Origin: Spiroplasma endosymbiont of Aspidapion aeneum
GTDB lineage: Bacteria; Bacillota_I; Bacilli_A; Mycoplasmatales; Mycoplasmataceae
Direction: 5' to 3'
Assembly (NCBI RefSeq): GCF_964031045.1
Contig: NZ_OZ034994.1
Location: 806,001 to 870,000 of the forward strand
DNA: 64,000 bases
The translations under genes were made by a program, and so were the position numbers. Of this stretch, positions 31,316 through 43,100 are shown piece after piece. Under the pieces are notes generated by a model, which ran no database searches, had not been told where the DNA came from, and worked only from the letters and a program-made list of their open reading frames with translations. How positions within the stretch are numbered: position 1 is the stretch's first letter; every line of letters begins with the position of its first letter.

Positions 31316-32551
31316 CTAGAAATTATTTTTTAAAAATGTCGGGAGATCACTATCATCCACATCTTGTGTTTGTGTGTCATCAATACTTACTGTTTCATTT
31401 TTCGGAAACTTGGCTGCAATTGGGCGATTGTTTTGAACAAAAGAGTTCGGAATATTATTGTTTTTATCCATTTCATCATTTTTTTGTTGTTGTTGGTAAG
31501 ATTGCTTTTGAGGATTTTGTTGTTGAATTGGTTGTTGAATTGGTTGTTGTTGGTAAGATTGCTTTTGAGGATTTTGTTGTTGTGAAATTTTTTCACGATC
31601 TTTTGCCACTTCTGAATCAAAACCTGTTGCAATAATTGAAACAATCATTTTGTCACCTAATCCTTCATCATTTGCAAAACCAAAAATTATATTTAATTCT
31701 TCTCCTGCTGCTTGTGTAATAATATCAACAGCATCATAAGCATCATAAGCAGTACAATTTGGTCCCCCAGTTATGTTTACAATAGCATCCTTTGCACCAC
31801 GAACAGAACTTTCCAATAAAGCAGATGAGACCGCTTTATTGGCAGCTTCAATAGCTTTTTCTTCGCCCTCTCCAGAACCAATTCCAAATAATACTTCACC
31901 TTTTCCCTTAAGAACGGTCGAAATATCTGCAAAGTCAAGATTAATCAATCCGGGCATTGTTATTAAATCTGAAATTGTTTGAACTGCCTGCGTTAAAATT
32001 CCATCAGCTTCCTTGAATGATTCATTAAATGGAATCTCTCCCAATATTTCTAATAATTTATTATTGGAAATAACAATTAATGAGTCAACATGTTTTTTTA
32101 ATTGATTAACACCAATATCTGCGAATTTACCTCTTCTTGGACCTTCAAAAGCGAATGGTTTTGAAACAGCTGCAACTACTAATGCGCCAGTTTCTTTTGC
32201 AATTCTAGCAACAATAGGGGCAGCACCAGTTCCAGTACCCCCGCCCATTCCACAGGCAATAAAAATTAGGTCACTCCCTTTTAGTATATCTCTTATTTCT
32301 TTTTCAGATTCTAACGCTGCTTCTTCTCCGATTTTTGGATTAGCACCAGCACCAAGACCCTTTGCCACTTGTTTTCCAATAATTATCTTATTTTCTACAG
32401 GCGAAGCCTTTAAGGCTTGTGAATCAGTATTGCAAACAAGTAGATCAACACCTTGAATACCTTTTAAATACATTCGGTTAACAGCGTTGCACCCACCACC
32501 ACCAACACCTATAACTTTAATTACAGCGCTTTTAAAATTTTCTACTGACAT
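31316..32551 (-). CDS. ftsZ: Cell division protein FtsZ with Gln-rich linker
   Basis: Tubulin-like GTPase forming the division ring. It is 411 residues. Nucleotide-binding motifs are GVGGGGCNAVNRM, the tubulin signature GGGTGTGAAP and the T7-loop region around NLDFADI. Residues ~325-370 form a Gln/Asn-rich linker containing two exact copies of QQQNPQKQSYQQQ. The conserved C-terminal peptide is DDSDLPTFLKNNF. No UGA is needed. ftsA lies 68 bp upstream. Confidence 0.97.
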   Translation of the reverse strand: MSVENFKSAVIKVIGVGGGGCNAVNRMYLKGIQGVDLLVCNTDSQALKASPVENKIIIGKQVAKGLGAGANPKIGEEAALESEKEIRDILKGSDLIFIACGMGGGTGTGAAPIVARIAKETGALVVAAVSKPFAFEGPRRGKFADIGVNQLKKHVDSLIVISNNKLLEILGEIPFNESFKEADGILTQAVQTISDLITMPGLINLDFADISTVLKGKGEVLFGIGSGEGEEKAIEAANKAVSSALLESSVRGAKDAIVNITGGPNCTAYDAYDAVDIITQAAGEELNIIFGFANDEGLGDKMIVSIIATGFDSEVAKDREKISQQQNPQKQSYQQQPIQQPIQQQNPQKQSYQQQQKNDEMDKNNNIPNSFVQNNRPIAAKFPKNETVSIDDTQTQDVDDSDLPTFLKNNF

Positions 32552-32619
32552 AATATTGAATTCTCCTTGTTTGTTTTCTATATATATATTATTATTTTAA
32601 CACAAAATAATAATATATT

Positions 32620-34677
32620 TTAGTAATTTGTATTAGTTTTCTTAAATGCAAAATTTCCAAGCCCTGGATTATGATTATAACTACCTAGCGGTTGTTGTTG
32701 ATGGTTAAAATTTCCGATATTTTGATCAACACCTAAGTTGTTTATAGGATGGACAAATGGATTATTTTCCAAATTTGGTTCTTGAATTTGATTATTTGAT
32801 ATATTAATATAGTTTGGATTTTGTTGATTTATATGCTGTTGATTTATATTGCCCTGACTATTAAATTGTTGGTTATTTTGTTGAAATAATTGTTGTTCCA
32901 ATAATTGATTATTTTGTTGTAAAATTTGTTGATTATTTGGAACTTCATGTTCAAATTTATCATTATTGTAAAAATGAGGTTCCTGGATAATATTTTTATT
33001 AACAGGTGCATAATTTTGTAAATTCGGATTCAAATTTATTTCACTAACCCGGTTGTTAATATTTGACTGTTGATAAGAATTTAAACTTTGATTATAAGAT
33101 GGGTTATGGTAAATATTATTTTGATTTTGATTATTAAAAGTTTTTTGTGTATATGAATTAACATCCCTTTCTAACGTGTCTCAAACACTATTAGAAGAAG
33201 ATTTATTTATAATATCATTTGGTTTTTGATTTTGGTTGTAAATAGTATTTTTAGAATAATCATAATTTGGTGCCAACTTTGAATAATTATTATATTTTTC
33301 TTGTTCATTTTTTTGTTGTTCCATATTTACAAAATTATTATATTTATTTTTTTTACTATTGTCGATATTTATATTTGGCAAGATTGTATATCCATCAGGA
33401 ACATTTTCCTTTAGTTTATCATACTCTGATTCTGATATCTTATGTTCCTTGATAAAGTCATTAGTACTAGTTAAATATCTTTGATTTTGAATTGTATTAT
33501 TTGATAATAACATCTCCTCAGCAGCACCTAAAGCAACCGTTGTTGCTTCATCTTCTTCTCCAACCCCTAATGGTATATAAATTCTAATATTAGTTTTTAC
33601 TTTAAAACATTTTTTGAAAATAACTTCTATACCAGAAATCTTGGTTATATCACCACAAATATAAACCCTTAAATTCTCAAGGTTTTTATTTGTACTATTT
33701 TTTAAAACACCTTCTATTGAGTTTACAAAACGGCTAATATAGTTTTTAAATTCTTCTAATATTTTTTGCTTAGAATATGATATTTCAATTTTTGAAACTT
33801 TATCCATTTTTCTAAAATATATAATATCAGAAGATTCATCCAATTCATTAAAATCCAATAAATTAAACAAATAATTGTAAACTATATGTTGCTTAATTTT
33901 TAACTTATTGGCAATAGAAGTCGTCATTCCATCTATCGCATTTGCTTTTCCTGTATTTACAAATCTAAAACAACCTTCATTTCTATATAATCCATACGAA
34001 TAATCATCTTTATTTATTTCAATTAAAACAACATTTTCAGATATAAATTCTGCAGGTGGAACAATTTTTATTGCTTTAACGTGGTTTTGAAAATCTTTCA
34101 TTAATATTTGGCGGTTATTATCATAAATTACTTTAGTGTGTGATTGTAGCACTTCATTGTCAATTGAATAATTTAGACATACTAATTGTATTTTTGTACA
34201 TAAACGACCATAAGGAAAATCTATGTATTTTACATTATCAAAAATTCAGTGTTTCGGTTTGATTTTAACAACACTTTTAGAGGGCTTATATCGTGAATTT
34301 TTTATTTTATCAAATAGCTGATTTTTAAGTATTTGATTAGAAGAAAAAGTTTTTTCTTCATCAGCATAAATTGTCTCAGTAGACTCATCAATTGCCAATG
34401 TATTTGTTGGCAAGATTAAAATTATTGCCTTAATTTCTTCATGAAAAGATGATTCATATTTTCACAATAACTCTGCTAATACATTTTTAGCATGTAAAGG
34501 ATTATCCACAACATCTTTATCATTTAAAAATTTTTCATTTACTGTATTTGAAAAAACAACAACAGGGTTCGCTTTTTTATCAATATATTTACAAACAGAA
34601 AAAGTCATCCTATTTTTTGATATTTCTAAAACAGCATATGTGTCTTTTAACATAATATTTGGCGCAACTTTATTCAT
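32620..34677 (-). CDS. ftsA: Cell division protein FtsA-like with Gln/Asn-rich tail
   Basis: An actin-fold ATPase that tethers FtsZ to the membrane. It is 685 residues, far longer than the usual ~420. Residues 1-~430 carry the fold: AVLEISKNRMTFSVCKY (first phosphate loop) and VYICGDITKISGIEV (adenosine motif). Sequence similarity is low, so position between rsmH and ftsZ is part of the case. Residues ~430-685 are disordered, rich in Gln, Asn and Tyr, without the usual C-terminal amphipathic helix. UGA Trp splits it into three under the standard code. ATG 34677 overlaps the rsmH end by 8 nt. Confidence 0.82.
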
Positions 34678-35617
34678 ATCCTATCCTTTCCATCACTCAC
34701 AATTTAGCGCTATGGCTACGATTGTTTGAAAATATTTCCTCATTTGTAGCAAATATAGGTTTTTTTGTAATTTTTTTAAATAAAACATCACTTTTAATAT
34801 TTATTGGTAAATACTTATTAATATCTTGATTCTTATCAAATGTCAGTCGATTAAATATTTCATTGACAATTTTTTCTTCTAAAGAATGAAATGTTAAAAT
34901 GCATATTCTACCGCCAATATTTAAAAGAGATATTGCTTGTTCAATACTATTTTTGAGAATATTTATTTCATCATTAACATAAATTCTTATAGCTTGAAAT
35001 GTTTTTTTTGCGGGGTGTTTTTTTTGGCGCTTAACTTTTTCTGGAAGCGACTTCTTGATAATTTCAACTAATTCAAATGTAGTTTCTAATGGTTTTTTTT
35101 TTCTAAATTCATCTATATTTTGTGATATTCTATAAGCAAATTTTTCTTCACCATATAATTTAATAATATCTGTTAATTCCTTAATAGATTTATTATTAAG
35201 AACAAATTTTGCATCAAGGGTTTGGGTATTATCCATCCTCATATCTAAAGGTGCGTCATATCGGTAACTAAATCCCCTTTTGGGGTCATCTAACTGCGGG
35301 GATGAGACCCCAAGATCATACAAAATACCATCAATTTTAAAAACGTTATGTAAACTTAGAATAGCCTTTATATTTACAAAGTTATTTTTAATTATTTTTA
35401 TATTTTCACGACCCTTAAACATTTTTTTACAAAACTCAATTGCTTTTGGGTCTTGATCAATTGAAAATAATTTGCCTTTTTGGTCAATATTATTCAAAAT
35501 TGATAATGAGTGTCCTCCTCAACCAAGAGTGCAATCTACATAAACACCATCTGATTTATTAACAATTAACTCAATGATTTTATCTAATAAAATCGGCTGA
35601 TGGGTATTTTTATTCAT
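34670..35617 (-). CDS. rsmH: 16S rRNA (cytosine1402-N4)-methyltransferase
   Basis: SAM-dependent methylase of C1402 in the decoding centre. It is 315 residues. VDCTLGWGGHS is the SAM loop (Trp by UGA), then LYDLGVSSPQLDDPKRGFSY, PLDMRMD and LTFHSLEEKIV. It follows mraZ after 6 nt and overlaps ftsA, the standard dcw order. Confidence 0.96.
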
Positions 35618-35623
35618 TAGAAA

Positions 35624-36046
35624 TTAATCTCCAAAGCTGTTGGCAAAATCAATTAAATTATTTGCATTCTCATTAATATATTGTTTATAAACTTCTGCAT
35701 CTCAAATTTCAATATAGTCACCTTGACCAATAATATAGACATTTTTTTTAATTTTTGCTAGGTCAAGAATATTTGTGGGTATAGATACTCTTCCACTTCC
35801 ATCCAACTTAATTTCACAAGTATTTCCTAAAATATGCCTTTTAATTAAGCGCCTCTTAGAATTCATATCAGATTTAGAATTTAACTCTTCTAAAAGCTGC
35901 TTAAAAACATCTTCAGACCTTACTTGTAGGCAGGGTTCAATGCCCCCAGATATATATATAGTTGTATCAATTTTACTACGTAGTTTAGCAGGCATTGTTA
36001 GCCGTTGTTTTTCATCTAATGTATGTTCAAATGTACCTAGAAACAT
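35624..36046 (-). CDS. mraZ: Transcriptional regulator MraZ
   Basis: DNA-binding protein of the SpoVT/AbrB fold at the head of the division cluster; known to control its own operon in other bacteria. It is 140 residues with two repeats: FLGTFEHTLDEKQRLTMPAKLR and CEIKLDGSGRVSIPTNIL. RBS GAGTGGGA precedes ATG 36046; an upstream ATG at 36103 would add a hydrophobic leader that does not belong to the family. UGA Trp near residue 117. Confidence 0.95.
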
Positions 36047-37311
36047 ATCCCACTCTCTCCCACTTAATAACATTATATACCATAAAAAGAAACAATAAGT
36101 CATTTTTGTCCCTTTTTCAATTAAAAAATAAAAAAATTAGTAATCTATTGTTATCTTAGAATAAAGCAACCCGTAATATATGTCTCACTATTAAAAGATT
36201 ACTTTTTTATGAAAAATATATTTGTAAATAAAATAATAAGCATTATTAAATTATACAAATAAATTAAGAACATTTAATAGTAAAAAGTAACTAATTTCTT
36301 GTTTAACTTTGTTTTACGCTTATTTTTAAATATAATAACAGAAGAAATAAAAATATGTTTAATTAAGAATAGAAGAATGCATTTCGTAATTATCTTAAAA
36401 ATATATCAAAATACAAGAGCTAAAAAAATGATGAACAAAAATACAAAAATTATGTTAAAAATTCTAAAAAAGTTTAACATTTTTGATGAATGTTTAACAT
36501 GAAAATGTGATCATAACTACACTTAAGTACATTATTAATTTTGTAAATTATATTAGAAGAGAAAATTAAACAATTATATATTTCAAAAGATGTTATATTC
36601 ATTTGAGTATCAGTTAGTAATTACTACATCAAAAAAAACATATTAATTCATAATAAAATGAAAATAAAAAAACTTAAATTTCCTACCCTGATACATATAT
36701 ATATAGCATGTCACCAATAATGCGATCACTTTATATAAACAAAATTCAACACATTGAAGGTAATTACAATAACCAAATTAAATCGAGTAATATTAGAAAA
36801 ATAATTCATAGTTATTAAATCATTATTAAACTAAAATTTATCATTTTCTTTTGAAGTAAAAGAAAATGTGCCATTAAAACCAATAAAAGATTAAAAATTA
36901 TTTAGTTGAGGATAATAAATATACAAATGGCAAAAGTTAAAAATTATAAATACCACATATTTATTCAAAAAAATTATTTCATATTTAAAGCATATGTACA
37001 AAGAGTCTCAAGTCATTTTTTTAAGGTCAGGTAGATTTTCCAATATTTATGACAAATCTTTCTAATTTTATATTTTAAATAGTAGAATTTTGCAATTTAT
37101 CATATCTAACTATTGGATATGAACTCATAAACATAATTATATTAGAATATTTAAATATTACTCTAAATACAATTGCCTACCAATGATATAAAAGATATGG
37201 TTAGCAATATTTATATTAATCATTTACAACCACATTAAATTACTTAAATTTTAAATATAACACTCAATAATGTTACTAGGAATAAAATTATTACAAATAT
37301 ATATCTATAAC
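36047..37311. other. 1.3-kb gene-free, very A/T-rich region
   Basis: This is the longest non-coding stretch of the window. Frames are stop-dense on both strands even with UGA as Trp. The longest frame (36299-36541, plus, TTG start, Lys/Ile/Asn-rich) has no convincing RBS and looks random. The part next to 36046 must hold the mraZ promoter. The rest separates the division cluster from the lipoprotein/permease locus and may be decayed sequence. Confidence 0.55.
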
Positions 37312-37344
37312 AAAAAAAGAGAATTACATATTTAAGTCTCTTTT
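37312..37344 (-). terminator. Terminator after the silent lipoprotein copy
   Basis: Stem aaaagaga / tctctttt with a ~14-nt loop and, in the minus direction, TTTTTTT. It lies ~100 nt after the stop at 37442. It marks the end of the whole minus-strand permease/lipoprotein locus. Confidence 0.6.
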
Positions 37345-37441
37345 ATTTTGTGCCAACAATCCTTTAAGATAAAAAATAAATAGATTTTCTATTAAGAATT
37401 ATTTCATAATTATAGTTAACCGCATTAAATGGTTTCTATTT

Positions 37442-39916
37442 TTACAATTTTTCTATATTTTTAAACTGATAGTTCATATTTTTCCCACCTGGTAATAATA
37501 ATGAAAGTTTATAATTTAATGTTTTTCCTTTATATTTATAATGTAACACATAACTCAATGTAGATTCATAGTTATTATCTGAGAAATTTTTATATTCTAC
37601 ATTGCTTGTTGAGAAATTTTTAGAATTCATGTATTCCATAAAAACTTTATTTCTATCTGTGTAAAATGTTGTTGTTGACGCTGAAAAGAAAATTTTCAAT
37701 TTAGACATAAGATCATTAAGACTATTGTCACCTTTTTTATTTGCCATTTTTTGTAAATTATATAAAAATGAGCCCGGAATAACACTTATTGTGTTATTTT
37801 TTGATTCATAACCTAGTAATTTTTCACCAAACTCTAATCCAGATAAGCGAACTTTATTGCCACTTTCATCAGTATATACATATTGATACCCTTTTTTACT
37901 ATCGTCAATAACAGATAAACCAAGGGTTAAAGAATTTGTATATGTTGTACCATTGAACGTTACACTATTATCTGAGAGTTTCTTAGGAACTGTTAATTCC
38001 TTGTCGTTTGCATCATATACTTCTAATTTTTTTGGCATATTATAATTCATTGATTTTAAAAGGTCTAATATATCATTAGTGTTATTACTGACCATATTAG
38101 TTATTTCTATAATAATTGTAGTCAAAGAAGAAATGGGCATATCCACTCCCATTATTGAGATGTTTTTTGATAGTAAATCATTTATATTTTTACATGATTT
38201 AAAATTATCAGGAACGGGAATATTTACCATTTCTAATAATAAAAATATTAATGGTAAAACAGTAGAACCATAGATGATATCTTCTAATGGTCTATTAAAA
38301 TATGAACCAAAAGACTTAATTAAACCAATATAAGGCTCAATTGTAGATGCTGATGGTATAGGTAAAGTTATACCAAACATTTTTAATGCATCTTTTAATA
38401 TAGAAATTAAAGAAGAGTTTAATATACCACACAAATCAGTTCCTAATGAAGAGACCAATTTTTTACAATTGTCATTTGCCAATAATGGCATAATAACATT
38501 TGTTAATATTGCAAATAGATGGGATTCATCCGGAGCATTTAGAATACCAGGGAGAATAAACATAAGTGGACCGACACTGGTTGTGTTTACATAACCATCA
38601 ATTACCGATGCTAATAATGGGCCCAAACCATACATATTTCGGCCATATTACCGACAATGCTTGACTTGCTTACATCAATTCCACCTTTACCATCTGCATT
38701 AAGATTTAAGAATAGTCCATCACCACCTTCTTTTGATAGACTGGATTTGCAGTTCCATCACCCAAAATTGGTGTTGACGTTAATCTCGCTCCATCTGTTG
38801 TATCAATATTATGAAATAAAATTTGCATCACACAATTAAATTGCACTTTATCTACATTTCCTTTTCCACCAAATATTCCATTTAAGAGTGTAGATATCAC
38901 AGACAAATTACATTTTTCAATTGTTGCATTTGTTGTTGTTTGTTCTGCAACTTTTTTTATCACAGTATAATTTGATTCATCTTGAGAAAATAGATGGTTG
39001 TGGTTATCTTCAGACCAATCATTATTTAGATTAAGACTAGGATTTGTATAACTATCAAAAGCACTAATATAGTATGACAATGCAATAAACATTTCCAATA
39101 AAGGAGAGATATCTTTTGATGGGTCAAATGATACTATATTTTTTTGCTAAAAGATTCTTTAAATTGGTCTTTTAATTTATCAACAACATAGGACCATGAA
39201 TTTTTATTTTTTACTATATCTTCTATTGTTATAGGTTTTGTATTAGGATATAAATTAGCAAGAAGAATAGATAATTCTTGATAAAATCAATACATATAAT
39301 ATGAGTTAGAATTATTTTGTATCTTATTTAAATTTGTTATAATATCATCTTTAACATTACCAAGTCCGCCAATAATAGAATTTATAGAATCAACAGTATT
39401 AGAATCCATACTACTAAGTCCAGCAATTCTTAACGCTGATAATAATGTAGATAATAGTGAATTTGAGATCCCATTTCCAATAAGAGAATAAATTGTACTA
39501 TAAATACCAGATATTCCACCTCACGCATTTGATTGATAAGGGTTACCAACCATCTCTTTTTTTTGTGTTGATGATAGACCATCAACTTTATCAATTGCTT
39601 TAAAAACATCAAAATCACTACCAAAATATGATGATAGAGCATTAGATATGGTTTCTGATTCTTTTGATGATGATATTACTTTATTAACTTTTAATGTCTG
39701 TAAATAATTATTTGAAGCAGTTCCATCGGTTCCAGCAGCTCCAGCGATTGGTCCATACATCGCCAAGCTACTAGCCTGAATTAGATCACTCACTCGTTTT
39801 TTAACACTTTGAACATAGGTGTTTACATAGGTACACGATGCCACACTAGCTACGCTAACAAATAGAGATGCACTAGCAAGTGTGGCAAATGCTTTTTTTG
39901 AATTTTGATATTGCAA
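37442..39916 (-). pseudogene. Silent or degenerate copy of the large lipoprotein gene
   Basis: Nearly identical by eye to 52168-54630 along its whole length. Relative to that copy it has three 1-nt losses: a T-run of 7 instead of 8 at 39139-39145, 4 instead of 5 T at about 38731-38734, and one base near 38637. These break the frame into three pieces. Upstream of the signal region (KKAFATLASASLFVSVASVASC) there is no ATG; the only candidate is a TTG 2 nt after an AAAGGA site. The homology stops at the start region, so the copy has body but no proper initiation site. It follows the first permease gene by 208 bp. Either a pseudogene or a recombination donor. Confidence 0.85.
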
Positions 39917-40124
39917 ATTCCTTTTCTATAAAAATTATACCTTATTATCATAAAAATATGTAAAAATCATATTTTTTAAGAAACTATTTAAAAATTACTA
40001 AAAATTAATCTTATTTAACAAAATGGCAACTTATCTATAAACATCACCTACTATAAAAATAATTATAACAAAAAATATAATATTGCGTAAATTAATACCA
40101 TCTTTTCTAAAAAATTATAATCAC

Positions 40125-43100
40125 TTATTCTGAAAAAATAGAAGAGGCTTTGCGTTTTAATACACTGATTAAAGGGATTGAAACAGCTAAAGTAAATGAC
40201 GTTATAAATATACCAATTAATAGGAACGGAACTCACCAGACAATAACTGGGGGAATTGTAACCCCAGTAAATCTAGCAGCTGTATTTAAAGCTGCTCGTG
40301 ATAGGAAATATCCCATAAAAATTGCAATTGTGACAAGAATAGTGTTTACCACTACCTGTATTCCCAATACTATGTGAATAATATCTTTATTTCTATATCC
40401 CAGAGCCTTCATTACTAGAATAAATTTTTCAAAATTTGTAATAAATGCTTCTACTAGCAACATTAAATAAAGAATGCTTATCATAATAATAATAACAATT
40501 GCTAAAACCGCTAAACTTAAAAATAGTTCTGAAATTGATATTAACAATCCAAGTCTAAGGCTAGATAGGTCAACACTTATATACTGAGGTCGAATACCTG
40601 TTAGCGCTGAGCTTATTGTTCCCGAATTAAATGTTCCTGTTATTCCATCTAAAGCAGCTCTTGCTCCAGTTGTTTCTCCAATTACTTCAGAAAATCTTGA
40701 ATATTTCGTATTAAATCAATAAGATTGGGTAGAATATTTAAGTGCACTATCCTTATCCCCTTTAAATAAACTGTCAACACCATAAACCATTGATTTTGGG
40801 TCATTTTGTGCTTTTTGAGGTAAGGCTGAAACATCTTTATAATTATAAGTTTTTATATTTGGACCGTTGGGAACTTGGTATGATTTACCAGATGGCGTAA
40901 ATGGCGACTGATTAAGTGAAATAAATTTTGAAGTGTTATAACCATACAAAAGATTTGCAATATCTTGGTCAATAATAATTATATTATCATTAAATGTTGA
41001 TAAAACAGATTTAGGATCAATTTCTGCTTTTTTAATATTATTATGTCCAAGTTTTCCCTTTGAAATTGAGATTGGATAATTATTTCCATAACCTATATTA
41101 TCATCTGCTCAACATGTTACGGTTTGCTTACCTAAATCTGATAAATCTGCTTCTCCGTGTTTATCTTCTGGATTTGCACCATTGTACAATTTAGTAAACT
41201 TCAAATTATATGGACAAATATAATAATATTTATCACTATATTTGCCATTTAAAGAACTTGCTTTTCAAGCATCTTTTATCGAATTAGGAACATCCTTTTG
41301 ACTTGCTTCCCCATATCAACCTGTTTGATTTGGTGTTGGGTTATTAAGGTCGTCCTTAATTTCAGTTGCCAAATCAATATCTCCATTTTGAAATAGGCTT
41401 GCGTTTGAAAATAAAGCATCCTCTGGAATATATAGTCTTATATTATTATAATTATAATATGGTCTAAGATTATAAACTAACTTACCATTTTCATCATATT
41501 TTAGTTCTTGAAATAGCGAAGTATCTTTCAGCATTTTTATTTTATTATCTTCATCAGCGTACTGTCTTTGGAATATATATTTTGACGTGTCAATACTATA
41601 AGGGTCTATAAATCCATTTTTTGTATCTTTTCCTTGGAATTTTAAATAATCTCGATCATCATAAACTCAAGCAGACTTTGGAATATCTGGACGAGAGTAA
41701 TTTGAATAATTTAAACCATTGATTTTTAAATAAGTAGAATCTGGAATAACATTAGTTTTAAAACCAAATTTCTTTTTAACGGTTTTATTAATTACCGCTG
41801 GAATGTAGAGAGTTTTTGTATCTGGGTTGTAAATTTTTAATCTAATAAGATCTTGAATTTTTGATTTATCTAGTGATTTAGAATCATCAAATAAAGTATC
41901 TAACTCTCTAATAATATTGGCTTTTAAAAAAACTGATGAGGTGTCAACGTCATTAAGATTGAATGCTAATTGGTTCTCTTTTAGTCCATCTGCTCTAAAA
42001 CTTTTTCCAGAACCATCTGTAAAACTAAGAGCTGTTCCCATTGTTTCTTGTCCTGGAACATATGCATCAACACCAGAAGAAACTGAAAATTGACCTATTC
42101 TAGATTTAGAAGAAACATAACCGCTGTAAGATGATGGCAAATATGAAAGAATGTAATCCATTATTGACCTTCTTCAGTCATCACTTTCAGCCACCTTACT
42201 TGAGGTGTTTGTAAACATTGTGTTAATTATTTGTGGTAATCCAGATGAAACTAATGAATTTGTAATTCCTAATTGATGTTCTCTTTCTCCAATGTTAGAA
42301 AAGTCATCTCCAGAACCATTACTATTTTTTTGAGTGTAAAGTGGTGCGTTTGAAAATTGTTCTAATTCACCAGCGCTCACAGATACCCCATGAAAGTTAG
42401 AAATTCTTTGAGGTAAAACATTTAATAACATATCAATAAAAGATTTTGAATCTGCTGTTGAAGTTCCTAAATAATCATTCATTCATTTTATATTTGACCA
42501 ATAATTATCGTCTGATGAATATAATGCTGAAGGTTGTTGATTTTTGTTATAATAAGAATCTTTGTCAAGTACTAGTTTTGAAAAAACACCAGTATTATTA
42601 GTTGAATCATTAATAAGTCCAGGATCTTCATAATAATCCTCAACATATTTACCAATTCCAGTCCCTTCTAATTGGTCTCCCTTTTGGTTATCTTCCAAAT
42701 AATTAGGTCCCGTTCAAGCATCTAGTGATGTTTGTGCTACGGGAGCATTTTCTGCTGGGTTTACAAATGTGTATGCATTTTTGTATGAAAAAAACTTTTC
42801 TGAATCATTTATATATTTATTTAACATTGGAGGAGCAAAGGATAAAAAACTCACCAATATCATAATAATAAATACAGCAGAAGATGATGCTAGAAAAACA
42901 TTTTTATTTCTAGCTGCAATTTTAATATCAAATCGTAATCAAAATGGGATAAGATATTTTTTGTTTTTAGCTTTCTTAACCTTAATTTTTTGAGAGGCAT
43001 TAGCAGAAACTATGATAATATTTCCTATTTCTTTTCGGTTATAATGATATGCAACCAATAAAGAAGAAACAATTGCAAAACCACCAATTCCAATCATCAT

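Noticed and set aside
31489-31582. CRISPR-like or tandem DNA repeat in ftsZ
   Set aside because: Two in-frame copies of a Gln-rich 13-residue block within a coding linker; no spacers.
36299-36541. Small plus-strand protein of about 80 codons
   Set aside because: TTG start, no RBS, composition as expected from random A/T-rich sequence, no recognisable motif.
37442-38635. Independent shorter gene in the silent lipoprotein copy
   Set aside because: It aligns continuously with the C-terminal half of the intact copy; the apparent start is an artefact of a 1-nt deletion.
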